A stretch of 64,000 nucleotides of DNA from Bacillus ndiopicus (lineage in GTDB: Bacteria; Bacillota; Bacilli; Bacillales_A; Planococcaceae), in the NCBI RefSeq assembly GCF_000612805.1, contig NZ_HG964411.1, positions 38,833-102,832 on the forward strand. Reading direction: 5' to 3'. Below are positions 9,145 through 19,363 of this stretch, one piece after another. Numbering within the stretch: position 1 is the stretch's first letter; every line of letters begins with the position of its first letter. Both the position numbers and the translations under genes were made by a program. Below the pieces are notes generated by a model that did not search any database, was not told the DNA's origin, and saw only the letters and a program-made list of their open reading frames with translations.

Positions 9145-9782
9145 GCGCTAGATGAATGATATTAAAAATAAAAATGATATATACGCAGAGATTACTCCAA
9201 ATTATAACAAAAAACAATTCCCACAACACTACCTCTGTTTTTATCTTTATAGAATTAATATAGTTGGGATTATAATATTTATTATTATCTTCAGAATACA
9301 TTTTCAAGTAGATAAAATACAGTATATATAAAGGATTAGCTTTTGCTACTCTTTTTTTAGTGTGCTAGGCATGACAACTATATAGGTGTTGCAATCCCAC
9401 TGTGGAGTAAGACTAAAGAAGCGCAATATACTTATCGCAGGAAAGGAAGAGTCCGCTAATAAGAAAGCTAGTACATAACATGTTTGTATATTTCATTGCT
9501 TTATCCAAAAATCATAAGTAGCATAAATCAAAATTTTTATGCCCTTTTTAGAGTATGTGATACTAGAAAAATATTATGCCTCTCCTTAGTTTCCATGTTC
9601 GTTAAACACCGACATATTTTTGTAAAATAATATCCTCCAGTAAAGTGAACTGTAAACAAATATCAATTATTTAGTGACATATATATGTCTACATCATTTT
9701 CCTTCATTACTTAAATTCTAGATAGGTAAAATAAAAATTCCTAACATGATACAGTTAAGTCGAAGAAGAATACCCCATTCCT
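9145..9782. other. Gene-poor stretch
   Basis: About 640 bases without a supported gene. A 28-codon tail-like frame near 9370-9460 (DNYIGVAIPLWSKTKEAQYT) lacks a start and may be the end of a lost gene. The rest is A/T-rich and non-coding in appearance. Confidence 0.45.
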
Positions 9783-9959
9783 TCATACTTTGCGCTTCCT
9801 ATATTCCTCCAAGCATTTCTCACAAATACAACTCGTCGGATTTTCTAATAACATTTCTTTTGGAAAGTTGGCGGTCATGCACCAGCAGTCCCCTTTTTGA
9901 CTGACAACACCGCAGTTATTGCCTCCACCACATAGTGGGCATACCTTTTCATCCACCAT
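9783..9959 (-). CDS. Cysteine-rich CWC-family small protein
   Basis: 58 residues with nine cysteines: VCPLCGGGNNCG, then the diagnostic GDCWCM and a CICEKCL C-terminus. This pattern matches the Cys-rich CWC family, thought to bind a metal. It starts four bases after the rqcP stop, with GAGG in the end of rqcP as probable ribosome binding site, so it is likely the last gene of the yabN-rqcP transcription unit. No function is established. Confidence 0.8.
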   Translation of the reverse strand: MVDEKVCPLCGGGNNCGVVSQKGDCWCMTANFPKEMLLENPTSCICEKCLEEYRKRKV

Positions 9960-9963
9960 CTAC

Positions 9964-10254
9964 TCAGTCCTCGTCGTCGATGAATTCTGGCTCGATTTTT
10001 TCTAGGCGCTCTTCCTTTAAAATTGTAAACATATTTGCCGCATCTTCTTTGCGTGCATTTTCATTTATTTGCTCTACACGTGCTGTAACGATTTTTTGCC
10101 CAAAGCGGATAGCTAGCTCATCGCCTACTTTAACTGTGCTACTAGCTTTTGCTACTTTCTCGTTAATTGTAATGCGCCCTTGCACAGCAACTTCCTTTGC
10201 TAATGTGCGGCGCTTAATTAATCTTGATACTTTTAAAAATTTATCTAATCGCAT
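9964..10254 (-). CDS. rqcP: S4-domain ribosome quality control protein RqcP
   Basis: 96 residues beginning with an S4 RNA-binding domain (MRLDKFLKVSRLIKRRTLAKEVAVQGRI and so on). RqcP (formerly YabO) works with RqcH on stalled 50S subunits to add alanine tails to blocked nascent chains. It lies two bases after yabN and has GGGAGAAT as ribosome binding site. The acidic tail (EPEFIDDED) is typical. Confidence 0.93.
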   Translation of the reverse strand: MRLDKFLKVSRLIKRRTLAKEVAVQGRITINEKVAKASSTVKVGDELAIRFGQKIVTARVEQINENARKEDAANMFTILKEERLEKIEPEFIDDED

Positions 10255-10256
10255 AA

Positions 10257-11720
10257 TTATTCTCCCTTTTCCTTCTTTTTTGCCTCATTCCAAAAGGCAT
10301 CTAATTGTTCCAGTGTAAATGTATGAAAATCTTGTCCGCTTGCCTTTACTTGTTGCTCAACATAGCCAAAGCGACGGGCAAATTTTTCATTGGCATGCAC
10401 CATTGCTTCCTCTGGTGAAATTTTGTAGAAGCGTGCAATATTCACAAGTGTGAATAGCACATCGCCGAATTCATCGAGGCGCGTAGTAACACTGCCCTCC
10501 CCAATTTCTTGGCGAAACTCCTGACACTCCTCTTCAAATTTAGCCCATACATCCTCCGAATTTGGCCAATCAAAGCCAACAGATGCAGCCTTTTTCTGAT
10601 AATTATAGGATGTTTGCAATGAAGATTCCACGCGGTACTCACCTGTTAAAAGTGGCTCCTGCTGCTCGCCCTTTTCTTGGCGCTTAATCGCCTCCCAGTT
10701 AGCAACAACTTCATCCGCATCCTCCGCTGACACATCTCCAAATACATGTGGATGTCGGCGAATCATTTTTTCACTAACAGATGCAAGCACTTCTTCCATA
10801 TTGAAATAGCCATTATCCTCACCGATTTGTGCATGTAAAAATACTTGCAACAATACGTCACCTAGCTCTTCAACTATCGCAAAGTCATCCTCTGCATCGA
10901 CGGCCGCTAAAAACTCATGCGTTTCTTCTATTAAATATTTTTTCAAAGATTCATGTGTTTGCATACGGTCCCATGGACAGCCATTTGGTCCACGCAAAAC
11001 AGCAATAATGCGGCGCAAAGTTGTCCAATCACGCAGCGCATCTTCATCTGTAGTAACCGGTGGCACATAAACTGTCGTTAAGTTGTTCAGCTCCGCCACT
11101 TGGTCTAATTCATATAATGGTACCGTCACAAGCTTTTCCCTCGAAGAGCCTGCTGCCGTCACAATAGTTACTGGATAATCATCACGATATTTTTCCATTA
11201 ATGTCAGCTTTACCTCTGATGCACTAAACTCATCATAAACTTGCGCAATCAAAATATGCTGACGCATATTTAACTCATCCACTGACAGGCTTGTACCATC
11301 TAATAATTGAAAACCTTCGATGGGATCAATTTTTAACGCTGTAAAAATCGGGTCAAGGAAGCTTTGTCCCCCTTCGATTTTAAGTGCAATTTTATCATTA
11401 TTTGCCGCCTCGATTAAATGTTGCACCGTTTGCTCAGCTACTAGCGGATGCCCAGGTACTGCATACAACATAGGCTCTTCCTGTACTGCCTCAATTAAAT
11501 ATGTAGCAATTTCCTCATACACTGGCTGGAATGTATCATGCTTTTCATAAATTGCATCAAAGCTATGAAATTCAATACCTTCAGCCATTAAATCCTTAAT
11601 AACAGGATGGTCTAGTGTACGTACATATAGCTTTTTTGCAGCTTTTAGCTTTTTATAAACGCCTAGTGGAAGCTGCTCAAAATCAGCTGCCCCCAAGCCT
11701 ATCACTGTTAATTCATTCAT
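10257..11720 (-). CDS. yabN: YabN: tetrapyrrole methylase-like/MazG nucleotide pyrophosphohydrolase fusion
   Basis: 487 residues in two parts. Residues 1-220 form a SAM-dependent tetrapyrrole (corrin/porphyrin) methylase-like domain (VIGLGAADFEQLPLGVY; AVPGHPLVAEQT). Residues 225-487 form a tandem MazG region whose first half has the EExxE...ExxD metal-binding pattern (IEETHEFL, EELGDVLLQVFLHAQI) and whose second half repeats it more weakly (EEECQEFRQE, DEFGDVLF). MazG hydrolyses (d)NTPs to NMP and pyrophosphate, a house-cleaning role. Sits between spoVB and rqcP as in Bacillus. Confidence 0.94.
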   Translation of the reverse strand: MNELTVIGLGAADFEQLPLGVYKKLKAAKKLYVRTLDHPVIKDLMAEGIEFHSFDAIYEKHDTFQPVYEEIATYLIEAVQEEPMLYAVPGHPLVAEQTVQHLIEAANNDKIALKIEGGQSFLDPIFTALKIDPIEGFQLLDGTSLSVDELNMRQHILIAQVYDEFSASEVKLTLMEKYRDDYPVTIVTAAGSSREKLVTVPLYELDQVAELNNLTTVYVPPVTTDEDALRDWTTLRRIIAVLRGPNGCPWDRMQTHESLKKYLIEETHEFLAAVDAEDDFAIVEELGDVLLQVFLHAQIGEDNGYFNMEEVLASVSEKMIRRHPHVFGDVSAEDADEVVANWEAIKRQEKGEQQEPLLTGEYRVESSLQTSYNYQKKAASVGFDWPNSEDVWAKFEEECQEFRQEIGEGSVTTRLDEFGDVLFTLVNIARFYKISPEEAMVHANEKFARRFGYVEQQVKASGQDFHTFTLEQLDAFWNEAKKKEKGE

Positions 11721-11728
11721 CGTTTTCC

Positions 11729-13318
11729 CTACTTTCTTTTATTCAGCCATAGTTGGTACAGTGCCATACGACGACCAAACGGAATTAAAAACCATTCCTT
11801 TTCTTTTAGCACACGACTTTTCGCAACAATCGTAATAAATGTAGTTGCTCCTACTGCAATTAAAACTGCGCTCATCATGGCTGCCTGCATACGACCATCT
11901 ATCATGCTAAACAATATACGACAGACAAAGCTACCTACTTCCACTGCTACAATCATTGCGACGCTCGCCACAGCAAGTGTCTTGTAAAAAGCAGTCGGTG
12001 CAAGACTGACCTTGACGATTCGCTTTACATATAGCATAAGAAAAATAGCACTAAGGAACAAGCCAAAATTACTCGCTAATGCAGCACCGATAATACCGAT
12101 TGTTGGTAACAACCATATATTGCTTAGCCATTTCACAGCAAAACCCGCAATAACAATAAGCGCTGGTATTTTTAATTTACCATAACCTTGCAATATAGCT
12201 GTAAATGTCAAAATAAGCGAAAACGGAATAATTTGCACAACTACGACCATTAAGACATTCGATAAATCTGTAGATGTAAATAGTAGTTCATTAACATAAG
12301 GCATCGTAATCACTAAGCCAAGTGCTGCAGCTGTTCCAAACAATAACGCTGTACGGTATGTTAATTGCACAAATGGAATCGCACCACGTCCTGCTGTTTT
12401 AATTTTTTGCGCTATCAGCGGTACAATCGCTAGTGATAGTGATGATGCAATGACGACGCCGAGCTGCACGAGTGGCTGACCTCGATCATAAATACCCTTT
12501 TGTGCCATCGCTCGCTCTGTCGGTATTCCTAGGTCAAGCAATGTCTTATAAACTGTAAAGGAATCTACTAATTGGAAGCCGAGCAACATTAAGCTACTCA
12601 AGCTCACACTTAAGCTAAATAGCGTTACGTCTTTAATGATAGGCCATGCATTAATTTTGACGAAATGACGAGTACCATTTAACTGTTTACGCATATAAAA
12701 TAATAACAGCACAATACCTGCTATTTCTCCAACTACCGCACCAAGCACTGCCATATTACCTGCCGCATAAATCGACTTCGATGTTTGCATAACCACAACC
12801 GTACCACCTAAAATGACAAGCACACGAACTAGTTGTTCAAATACTTGTGCATAGGCAACTGGCTCCATTACACCCTTAGCTTGAAATGAGCCTTTTAGTA
12901 AAGCAAGCGTTGGCATGCAGAGCGCTACAAAAGCACCTGTTTGCAATAACGGAGCTAATTGAATATCTCCCATCCAAAGTGCCAAAGTTTGCGCACCGAA
13001 AAATAATAAGCTGAAAAATAATATCGAAAGCACGGTCAAATAACTAAAAACAACTTTAGAAATCGCTCTTCTTATATTAACCTCGGCTGTATCTGCCAGC
13101 ATTTTTGAAATAGCAACCGCAAAGCCACCAGATGTCCAGACGACAAAAAATGATATGAACGGATACACCTGCTGATAAACATAAAACCCTTCATCCCCTA
13201 CTAAATTTTGAAAAGGCACACGATAAACGGCGCTTAGCATTTTTACTAAAAGTGCTGCCATCGTTAATAAAAGCGCACCTCTCATATATTTCTTCATTCC
13301 ATATTGTTGCGTTGTCAT
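11729..13318 (-). CDS. spoVB: SpoVB-like polysaccharide/lipid II flippase (MOP family)
   Basis: 529 residues with about 14 transmembrane helices, MATE/MurJ-like MOP superfamily (start GALLLTMAALLVKMLSAVYR; VYQQVYPFISFFVV). Position between spoVT and yabN matches B. subtilis YabM/SpoVB-type proteins; the family moves lipid-linked sugars across membranes for cell-wall or spore-cortex synthesis. The start follows GAGGAAGG. Eight bases precede yabN, so the two are co-transcribed. Exact paralog (SpoVB versus YabM) cannot be fixed from sequence alone. Confidence 0.9.
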   Translation of the reverse strand: MTTQQYGMKKYMRGALLLTMAALLVKMLSAVYRVPFQNLVGDEGFYVYQQVYPFISFFVVWTSGGFAVAISKMLADTAEVNIRRAISKVVFSYLTVLSILFFSLLFFGAQTLALWMGDIQLAPLLQTGAFVALCMPTLALLKGSFQAKGVMEPVAYAQVFEQLVRVLVILGGTVVVMQTSKSIYAAGNMAVLGAVVGEIAGIVLLLFYMRKQLNGTRHFVKINAWPIIKDVTLFSLSVSLSSLMLLGFQLVDSFTVYKTLLDLGIPTERAMAQKGIYDRGQPLVQLGVVIASSLSLAIVPLIAQKIKTAGRGAIPFVQLTYRTALLFGTAAALGLVITMPYVNELLFTSTDLSNVLMVVVVQIIPFSLILTFTAILQGYGKLKIPALIVIAGFAVKWLSNIWLLPTIGIIGAALASNFGLFLSAIFLMLYVKRIVKVSLAPTAFYKTLAVASVAMIVAVEVGSFVCRILFSMIDGRMQAAMMSAVLIAVGATTFITIVAKSRVLKEKEWFLIPFGRRMALYQLWLNKRK

Positions 13319-13449
13319 CGTTCAAATCCTTCCTCATTCATATGAGTGCCTACAGTATAGCATGAATCTAGGAACTCTCGCAGAAGGACTATCTTTTCCA
13401 AGGATAAGTTTTGATTTCCATAATTATGTGTGCCTGACACTGTACAACA

Positions 13450-13492
13450 AAAAACCACCAAATGAGCTCATTCGCTGCATCCAGTGGTTTTG
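13450..13492 (-). terminator. spoVT terminator
   Basis: AAAACCAC at 13451-13458 pairs with GTGGTTTT at 13484-13491. On the minus strand a TTTTTTG tail follows, directly after the spoVT stop. Confidence 0.85.
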
Positions 13493-13495
13493 GGA

Positions 13496-14032
13496 TTAAT
13501 GTTGCATTTGCTTCGCTAAAAATGTTGCACTTAGCTCTGCTGCTTTTTGTTCGACCTCACCAATAAAATGTGCCTTTGAAAATAAGTATACTGCTCCAAT
13601 AATATCGCCATTGTTAACGATTGGCACGATGCAGTAGGATTTTACTTGCTCAAATTGCCCTGGCACGATTTCCAATGTTGTTTCCATCTTTTCAAGCGTC
13701 GTGTTGCGAGCTTTTAAGCAATCCTCCGCAAAAGCAGACAGCCTACGATTAACATATTCCTTTTTCGACACTCCTGCGATAGCAATTACCTCATCTCGAT
13801 CACTTATAAGTGCTGGTGTGCCAAATGTTTCATAAAGTGACTCCACGTATTCCTGTGCAAACTCACCTAAATCATTAATTGGTGAGTATTTTTTTAAAAT
13901 CACTTCACCTTCTCGATCTGTATAAATTTCAAGCGGGTCGCCCTCACGAATACGCATTGTGCGTCTAATTTCTTTTGGAATAACAACTCGCCCTAAATCA
14001 TCAATACGTCGTACAATTCCTGTTGCTTTCAT
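13496..14032 (-). CDS. spoVT: Stage V sporulation regulator SpoVT
   Basis: 178 residues. An N-terminal AbrB-type swapped-hairpin DNA-binding domain (MKATGIVRRIDDLGRVVIPK) is followed by a GAF-like domain (about 55-178). SpoVT is a forespore-specific regulator that adjusts the sigma-G regulon. ATG 14032 is chosen because GTGAGG lies nine bases upstream and the protein then begins exactly at the AbrB-fold signature; an in-frame ATG ten codons earlier lacks both. A good sigma-G promoter precedes it. Paralogous to the abrB gene at 53231. Confidence 0.96.
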   Translation of the reverse strand: MKATGIVRRIDDLGRVVIPKEIRRTMRIREGDPLEIYTDREGEVILKKYSPINDLGEFAQEYVESLYETFGTPALISDRDEVIAIAGVSKKEYVNRRLSAFAEDCLKARNTTLEKMETTLEIVPGQFEQVKSYCIVPIVNNGDIIGAVYLFSKAHFIGEVEQKAAELSATFLAKQMQH

Positions 14033-14076
14033 TATTAATTGCCTCACTTTCAACAAATTCAAACTGCACTTTTCAA

Positions 14077-14106
14077 TAGTATGGTGTAAAAAGTTGAAAT
14101 GTATGC
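14077..14106 (-). promoter_or_regulatory. Sigma-G promoter of spoVT
   Basis: On the minus strand GCATA (14102-14106) is followed after exactly 18 bases by CATACTA (14077-14083), matching the sigma-G consensus GMATR-N18-CATNMTA. About 45 bases separate the -10 from the start codon. Confidence 0.8.
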
Positions 14107-14133
14107 AAGTTCGACCAAAGAAATATAAAAAAA

Positions 14134-14181
14134 TTAGGCTGTTAAGAAAAATGGATTACTCCACATTTTCTAACAGCCTAA
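14134..14181 (-). terminator. mfd terminator
   Basis: TTAGGCTGTTA (14134-14144) pairs with TAACAGCCTAA (14171-14181). Read on the minus strand, a TTTTTTT run follows. It lies about 230 bases after the mfd stop; the stretch 14182-14412 between holds no visible gene. Confidence 0.85.
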
Positions 14182-14412
14182 CCCATATTATAAAATTGTA
14201 TACCTTTTAGAAAATCTTCAGTTACTATGATTAGCTATAAAATATTAAGTAGATAATACCTCGTCATCCCCGCTAAAAAGTATCTTTACCTCGCATTAAT
14301 AGATAGTAGCCAATAACAAACATACATTCTCCTTCAAGCTAACGAAAACAACAAGGAGAGACATTCAACTAATAATCCGCAGAGGTGAAAATTACCATAC
14401 TAATTTACAACT

Positions 14413-17400
14413 TTACTTTATTGCCTCGGCAATAATTTGCATCATGCCCTCTAATACATCGAATGGCAAGTGTTTATTGCAACGTTTACTGTCAATTGTC
14501 ACAGTAAGCTTCATACCATCCATGCTAAAGCCTGTTGCACGCTCGTATTTCATCGATTCGGATACAATTTTTGCACCATCTACTTGCGCTGTTCCTTGCT
14601 CTGATAGTTGAATCGAGATAATGCCCTGCTTTTCTTTAATTGTCTCAACACCTGCTGCTACAGCCCATACTTTCATACGTGCAATGCGTAGTAAACGCAC
14701 TGTTTCTGTTGGCACATCACCAAAGCGATCTTGCAGCTCATCGATAATTTCTACATAATCCTCTACACGATCCATCGCCTTAATACGCTTATACATTTGG
14801 ATTTTTTGATAACCATCTGGGATATAAGCATCTGGAATATAGGCTTCGGTATGCAAAATAATTTCTACATCTGGCTTCTCTTCCTTCTTCACACCTGTTT
14901 GACGTTCAGCAATTGCTTCCTCAAGCATTTGTGAATATAAATCAAAGCCGACAGCATCAATAAAGCCGTGCTGCTGTGCACCTAATAAATTTCCTGCGCC
15001 ACGGATAGATAAATCACGCATCGCTATTTTAAAGCCTGAACCTAATTCAGTAAACTCTTTGATTGCCTGTAAACGCTGCTCTGCAACATCTGTCAATATT
15101 TTGTCACGTTGGTACATAAAATAAGAATAAGCTACGCGATTAGAACGCCCTACTCGTCCGCGTAATTGGTAAAGCTGCGACAGCCCCATACGATCTGCAT
15201 CATGCACAATTAATGTATTGACATTCGGAATATCGACACCCGTTTCAATAATTGTTGTCGTAACAAGTACATCATATGCACCATCTAAAAACTCTAAAAT
15301 CGTGGACTCTAACTCTGATTCTGTCATTCTACCATGCGCAAAGCCAATGCGTGCATCTGGTACAAGCATTTGAATTTCCTCTACACGACGCGCCATATCC
15401 TCCACTCGGTTGTATAAGTAAAAAGTCTGCCCACCACGCGCCATTTCTCGCTCAATGGCTTCACGTACAAGCGCCCCATTATGCTCCATTACATATGTTT
15501 GTACAGGGAATCGATTTTGTGGCGGCGTTTCAATTACAGATAAATCTCGCACGCCTACCATCGACATATGTAATGTTCGTGGAATTGGTGTCGCTGTTAA
15601 TGTCAGTACATCAACATTCGTTTTTAACTGTTTAATTTTTTCTTTATGTGTTACACCAAAGCGCTGTTCCTCATCGACAATCAGCAGCCCTAAATCGTTA
15701 TATACAACATCCTTCGATAGCATACGATGCGTTCCTATCACAATATCCACTGTACCATTACGTAAGCCTTTTAAAGTTTCTGTTTGTTGCTTTTTCGTGC
15801 GGAAGCGACTTAATAAGCCGACAGTAATCGCTTGTTCTGCAAAGCGCTCTTGCAATGTTTCAAAATGCTGCTGTGCTAAAATCGTTGTTGGTACTAAAAA
15901 AGCGACTTGTTTGCCATCTTGAATTGCTTTAAATGCTGCACGAATTGCTACTTCCGTTTTACCATAGCCAACATCGCCGCAGACCAATCGATCCATCGGT
16001 CGTTCACGTTCCATATCACGCTTCACCTCGATAATGCTGCGTAGCTGATCTTCCGTTTCCTCATATGGGAATAAATCCTCAAATGCACGTACATCATCTG
16101 AATCAGGAGAGAAAGCAAAGCCCTTCTCCGCCTCTCGCTTTGCATAAAGCTTAATTAAATCATCCGCAATATCCTGTACAGCAGAAGCAACCTTCGCCTT
16201 TGCCTTCTTCCATTCTGGTCCACCTAGCTTATGTAGCTTTGGTTCTTTATCTTCTGACCCGACGAATTTTTGTACTAAATCAATTTGATCTACAGATACG
16301 TAAAGCTTATCATCTGCTCTATAGCGAATATGCAAATAGTCTTTATGCTGTCCACCCACAACGAGTGTTTCAATCCCAATATATTTCCCAACACCGTGGT
16401 GCACATGAACAACGTAATCACCCGGCTGAATCTCCGAGTAGCTTTTTATACGCTCCGCATTCGACATTTTTTGTGAACGAGCTCTTTTTCTCGTTTGCTG
16501 CTTGAATAGCTCATCATCTGTTACAACAGCAATCTTTTGCAATGGAAGCTCAAACCCATTAGATAATGCAGCATCTATTAAATAAATACCTCCTGCTTGA
16601 CCTAAGCCTAATTGTGCATGAATTTGATAATCTTCTAACGTACGTTGAATAGAGGCAAGGCGTTCCTTTCCATCTGCCATAAACAAAATCGTATATTTTT
16701 CCTGCTGCCAGCGCACTAGCTCCGACTGTAGCAATGCAATTTGTCCATGGAATTGTTGCATTGGCTTACATGAAAAGTTAATGGTTTTCGCAAATTTAAA
16801 GCCTGAAAAAGTTCGTGCAAATAATGCAAAGTAATATTTCGGAAGCGTTAGCATTGCTTCAATTTCCTTTAAAATAAATGATGGCTTCACATCATGTAGC
16901 ATCTTACCTTCTTCAATTAATGATAAAAACCACTCGGTTTCCTCGCGCTCCCATGCATCCGCTACTTCTTGAATGCGTCCTAGCTCATCCAAAAAAACAA
17001 TGCCATCCTGTGCAAAATAATCACCTAAAAAGGTTTGTTGCTCAAATAATAATGAGCCATATTTCGCTACTGTATCAGGTAAATTCCCTTCCTTTAATAG
17101 CGCAATATCATGTTGAATATATTGGTAAAGCAGTTCTTGAATTTCCTGCTTTTTTACCTTTTTCAAGCTATTCGCTAGTGCAGCTTCCAAACGATTCGCT
17201 AGCTCAATACGATTTTCAATATTTAAAAGTAGTTCAGCTGCTGGTAGAATGCGTACACTTTCAAGTTTATCTATTGAACGTTGATTATCCGCAGAAAATG
17301 TGCGAATTGAATCTACCTCTGTATCGAATAATTCAATACGAATAGGTGCTTCTGCATCAAGTGGATAAATATCTAAAATACCTCCACGCACCGCAAATTC

Positions 17401-17919
17401 ACCAGGTGTCGTCACCATTTGGCTACGGCTATAGCCCATCGTAACAAGCTGGTTAAGCCATTTATCGATTGCAATATCCTCTCCTACTGCTGTATGCAGT
17501 AAATGCGATTGCCACACATTCATTGGTGTCATTATTTTACGCATTCCTGCAATCGGAATAATGTAAATACCACGCTTATGATTTGCCAAATGATCTAACG
17601 TCGTAATACGGTGTGCACGGAGCTCTGGAGAAGCTACTGACATACCTGCAGCAATAAACTCCTCAGCTGGGTAGTAATGCACCTCATTTTCTCCAACAAG
17701 TGCTGTTAAATCATCTACTAGCTTTTGCGCCTGTAGCAAGTTAGGCGATAACACATATAATGGACGTTCTGTTTCTTTGTAAATAGCTTGCAGTAACGCT
17801 GGCCTCGCGCCACCCGTTAAGCCTGTAACTAGTTGGCTTGCTTCATTATCCTTTTTTACCTGCTGTAAAAATGTATTTATATGCTTATCCTGCGAGAATA
17901 ATTGCTGGAAAACATCCAT
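14413..17919 (-). CDS. mfd: Transcription-repair coupling factor Mfd
   Basis: 1168 residues, the usual length. Order: UvrB-like damage-recognition module (about 1-350), RNA polymerase interaction domain (DYVVHVHHGVGKYIG near 500), then a superfamily 2 translocase with Walker A GDVGYGKTE, DEEQRFG box, LTATPIPRT and GRVGRS, and a C-terminal autoinhibitory domain. Mfd displaces RNA polymerase stalled at lesions and recruits UvrA. ATG 17919 has AAAGGAGG seven bases upstream; an in-frame ATG 33 bases earlier has none. A dispersed repeat copy begins 28 bases upstream of the start. Confidence 0.97.
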   Translation of the reverse strand: MDVFQQLFSQDKHINTFLQQVKKDNEASQLVTGLTGGARPALLQAIYKETERPLYVLSPNLLQAQKLVDDLTALVGENEVHYYPAEEFIAAGMSVASPELRAHRITTLDHLANHKRGIYIIPIAGMRKIMTPMNVWQSHLLHTAVGEDIAIDKWLNQLVTMGYSRSQMVTTPGEFAVRGGILDIYPLDAEAPIRIELFDTEVDSIRTFSADNQRSIDKLESVRILPAAELLLNIENRIELANRLEAALANSLKKVKKQEIQELLYQYIQHDIALLKEGNLPDTVAKYGSLLFEQQTFLGDYFAQDGIVFLDELGRIQEVADAWEREETEWFLSLIEEGKMLHDVKPSFILKEIEAMLTLPKYYFALFARTFSGFKFAKTINFSCKPMQQFHGQIALLQSELVRWQQEKYTILFMADGKERLASIQRTLEDYQIHAQLGLGQAGGIYLIDAALSNGFELPLQKIAVVTDDELFKQQTRKRARSQKMSNAERIKSYSEIQPGDYVVHVHHGVGKYIGIETLVVGGQHKDYLHIRYRADDKLYVSVDQIDLVQKFVGSEDKEPKLHKLGGPEWKKAKAKVASAVQDIADDLIKLYAKREAEKGFAFSPDSDDVRAFEDLFPYEETEDQLRSIIEVKRDMERERPMDRLVCGDVGYGKTEVAIRAAFKAIQDGKQVAFLVPTTILAQQHFETLQERFAEQAITVGLLSRFRTKKQQTETLKGLRNGTVDIVIGTHRMLSKDVVYNDLGLLIVDEEQRFGVTHKEKIKQLKTNVDVLTLTATPIPRTLHMSMVGVRDLSVIETPPQNRFPVQTYVMEHNGALVREAIEREMARGGQTFYLYNRVEDMARRVEEIQMLVPDARIGFAHGRMTESELESTILEFLDGAYDVLVTTTIIETGVDIPNVNTLIVHDADRMGLSQLYQLRGRVGRSNRVAYSYFMYQRDKILTDVAEQRLQAIKEFTELGSGFKIAMRDLSIRGAGNLLGAQQHGFIDAVGFDLYSQMLEEAIAERQTGVKKEEKPDVEIILHTEAYIPDAYIPDGYQKIQMYKRIKAMDRVEDYVEIIDELQDRFGDVPTETVRLLRIARMKVWAVAAGVETIKEKQGIISIQLSEQGTAQVDGAKIVSESMKYERATGFSMDGMKLTVTIDSKRCNKHLPFDVLEGMMQIIAEAIK

Positions 17920-17946
17920 AGCAAAGCCTCCTTTCCATATTTTCAT

Positions 17947-18149
17947 AATCAATTATGCCTCGGCTAACTTCTTCTCCGCCGGGGCGTTTAAGCCGACTTA
18001 ATGTTGGTCACTCAGTCGTTGCCATAAGAATGTGGTGCTTAGGCTGAGTTCCCCTATTTCAGGAGGTTACCCTCTGAATCAGAGAAAGCAAAATAGGTAT
18101 TCATCTCGCCACCTATGGAGGTGGGAGTTTTCTTTTGAATCAAGATAAT
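17947..18149 (-). mobile_element. Dispersed repeat element, copy A (upstream of mfd)
   Basis: About 203 bases from AATCAATTATGCCTCGGC to TGAATCAAGATAA on the plus strand. It shares CCGCCGGGGCGTTTA and AGCAAAATAGG-type segments with copies C and F. It sits between fin and mfd with its conserved end just ahead of the mfd ribosome binding site. No reading frame inside. Confidence 0.75.
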
Positions 18150-18191
18150 AGAAGTGGAAAAAGCTTTGGCCTTATCGGCCAAAGCATTTCA

Positions 18192-18419
18192 TTATTGTAG
18201 CCATTTTTTTAATGCATGATAATCGGGAAATTGTCTTAAGGATTCTTCACAATGCTCACATATACAATGCACTGTCGTATCTCCTCGTTCGTCCTTTTCC
18301 ACGTAGTCGTCCACTTCTCCTATTTCAAATTGGTGAAGCTTACGAATTGTTTCGTCTGCATCAAATGGCAATGTACCAATCTCTGTTTCACAATGTCTAC
18401 AACGATAACGAACTGACAA
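18192..18419 (-). CDS. fin: Anti-sigma-F factor Fin
   Basis: 75 residues with two zinc-ribbon knuckles (YRCRHCE near residue 6 and CICEHCEE near 53) and a C-terminal DYHALKKWLQ. The size, cysteine spacing and position between pth and mfd match Fin (YabK), which inhibits sigma-F and helps the switch to sigma-G in the forespore. Ribosome binding site GGAGGACTTGCC. A repeat copy lies 17 bases upstream of the start codon. Confidence 0.9.
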   Translation of the reverse strand: MSVRYRCRHCETEIGTLPFDADETIRKLHQFEIGEVDDYVEKDERGDTTVHCICEHCEESLRQFPDYHALKKWLQ

Positions 18420-18435
18420 GGCAAGTCCTCCTTTA

Positions 18436-18665
18436 AATCAATTACACCTCGGCTAACTCTCATCTAGATTTTTCCCTTGTTCGTAAAGGAAACAACCCTA
18501 AAACATGTGATATTCACCGTGGGCTTTATCATAATTCAGTGGACCATTTGCCATCTATAGAAATGGGTATCCCTCTATCTGTACCTGATGCTTTGCATTT
18601 GGTACAAAATACATGTGCTCCTGCGGTTACTCGTCGCAGAAATCCACTACTGAATCACGATAAAA
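18436..18665 (-). mobile_element. Dispersed repeat element, copy B (upstream of fin)
   Basis: Runs from AATCAATTACACCTCGGC to CTGAATCACGATAAA. The right part (GCGGTTACTCGTCGCAGAAA) is shared with copies E and, inverted, G. The conserved left end abuts the fin ribosome binding site. Confidence 0.72.
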
Positions 18666-18700
18666 CTATGTATTCAAAGTATAGACTTTCTCTTGTTTAT

Positions 18701-19264
18701 TTATGCACCGTTAAAAACATTCATTACATCTAAAAACTTTTTCGATAATGCGTGCTCAATTGCATCGCATGATTTTTTAATGGCATCTTCCATAATAGGT
18801 TGCTCGTCCTTCGAATAGTGAGACAACACATAGTCTGCCACCTTCATACCTGCTGGTGGGCGGCTAACACCAATACGAATGCGATTAAATTCCTGTGTGC
18901 CTAAATGCTGAATTAATGATTTAATACCGTTATGCCCGCCTGCACTACCTTTTTGACGCAGACGCAGCTTGCCAGTTTCTAAATCTAAATCATCGTAAAT
19001 AACGATAATATCCTCTACCTCAATATCAAAATAATCCATCATCGGGCGCACACACTCACCTGATAAATTCATATATGTCAACGGCTTTAATAGCATTACT
19101 TTTCCTTCAGGACGATGCACAGTTGCATACATGCCATTAAATTTCATTTGGTTTAATGGTGCTCCCCATTTCTCCGCTAACGCATCAATAACATCAAAGC
19201 CAATATTATGACGTGTATGTGCATATTGCTTACCAGGGTTGCCTAAACCAATAATTAATTTCAT
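18701..19264 (-). CDS. pth: Peptidyl-tRNA hydrolase
   Basis: 187 residues. Starts [20 protein letters not shown] with catalytic His in TRHNIGFD, followed by the [13 protein letters not shown] and [25 protein letters not shown] motifs. It releases peptides from peptidyl-tRNA. Ribosome binding site AAAAGGGTGA. In B. subtilis it lies next to ctc and prs; here those are 20 kb away because the accessory island has been inserted, and no ctc is visible. Confidence 0.97.
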   Translation of the reverse strand: MKLIIGLGNPGKQYAHTRHNIGFDVIDALAEKWGAPLNQMKFNGMYATVHRPEGKVMLLKPLTYMNLSGECVRPMMDYFDIEVEDIIVIYDDLDLETGKLRLRQKGSAGGHNGIKSLIQHLGTQEFNRIRIGVSRPPAGMKVADYVLSHYSKDEQPIMEDAIKKSCDAIEHALSKKFLDVMNVFNGA

Positions 19265-19363
19265 CTATTTTCACCCTTTTATTTTTTATCTAACTTATGC
19301 AATTCTAGCCTATTCTACCATAGAAACGAATGAGTGTCCTTTGTTGTTGATTTTCTCACAACA

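Noticed and set aside
8984..9307. 107-codon minus-strand frame
   Set aside because: It runs antisense through the lipoprotein remnant and its terminator hairpin, which explains the sequence better.
14413..17919. Several antisense frames of 100-155 codons within mfd
   Set aside because: They mirror the codon structure of mfd and lack ribosome binding sites.
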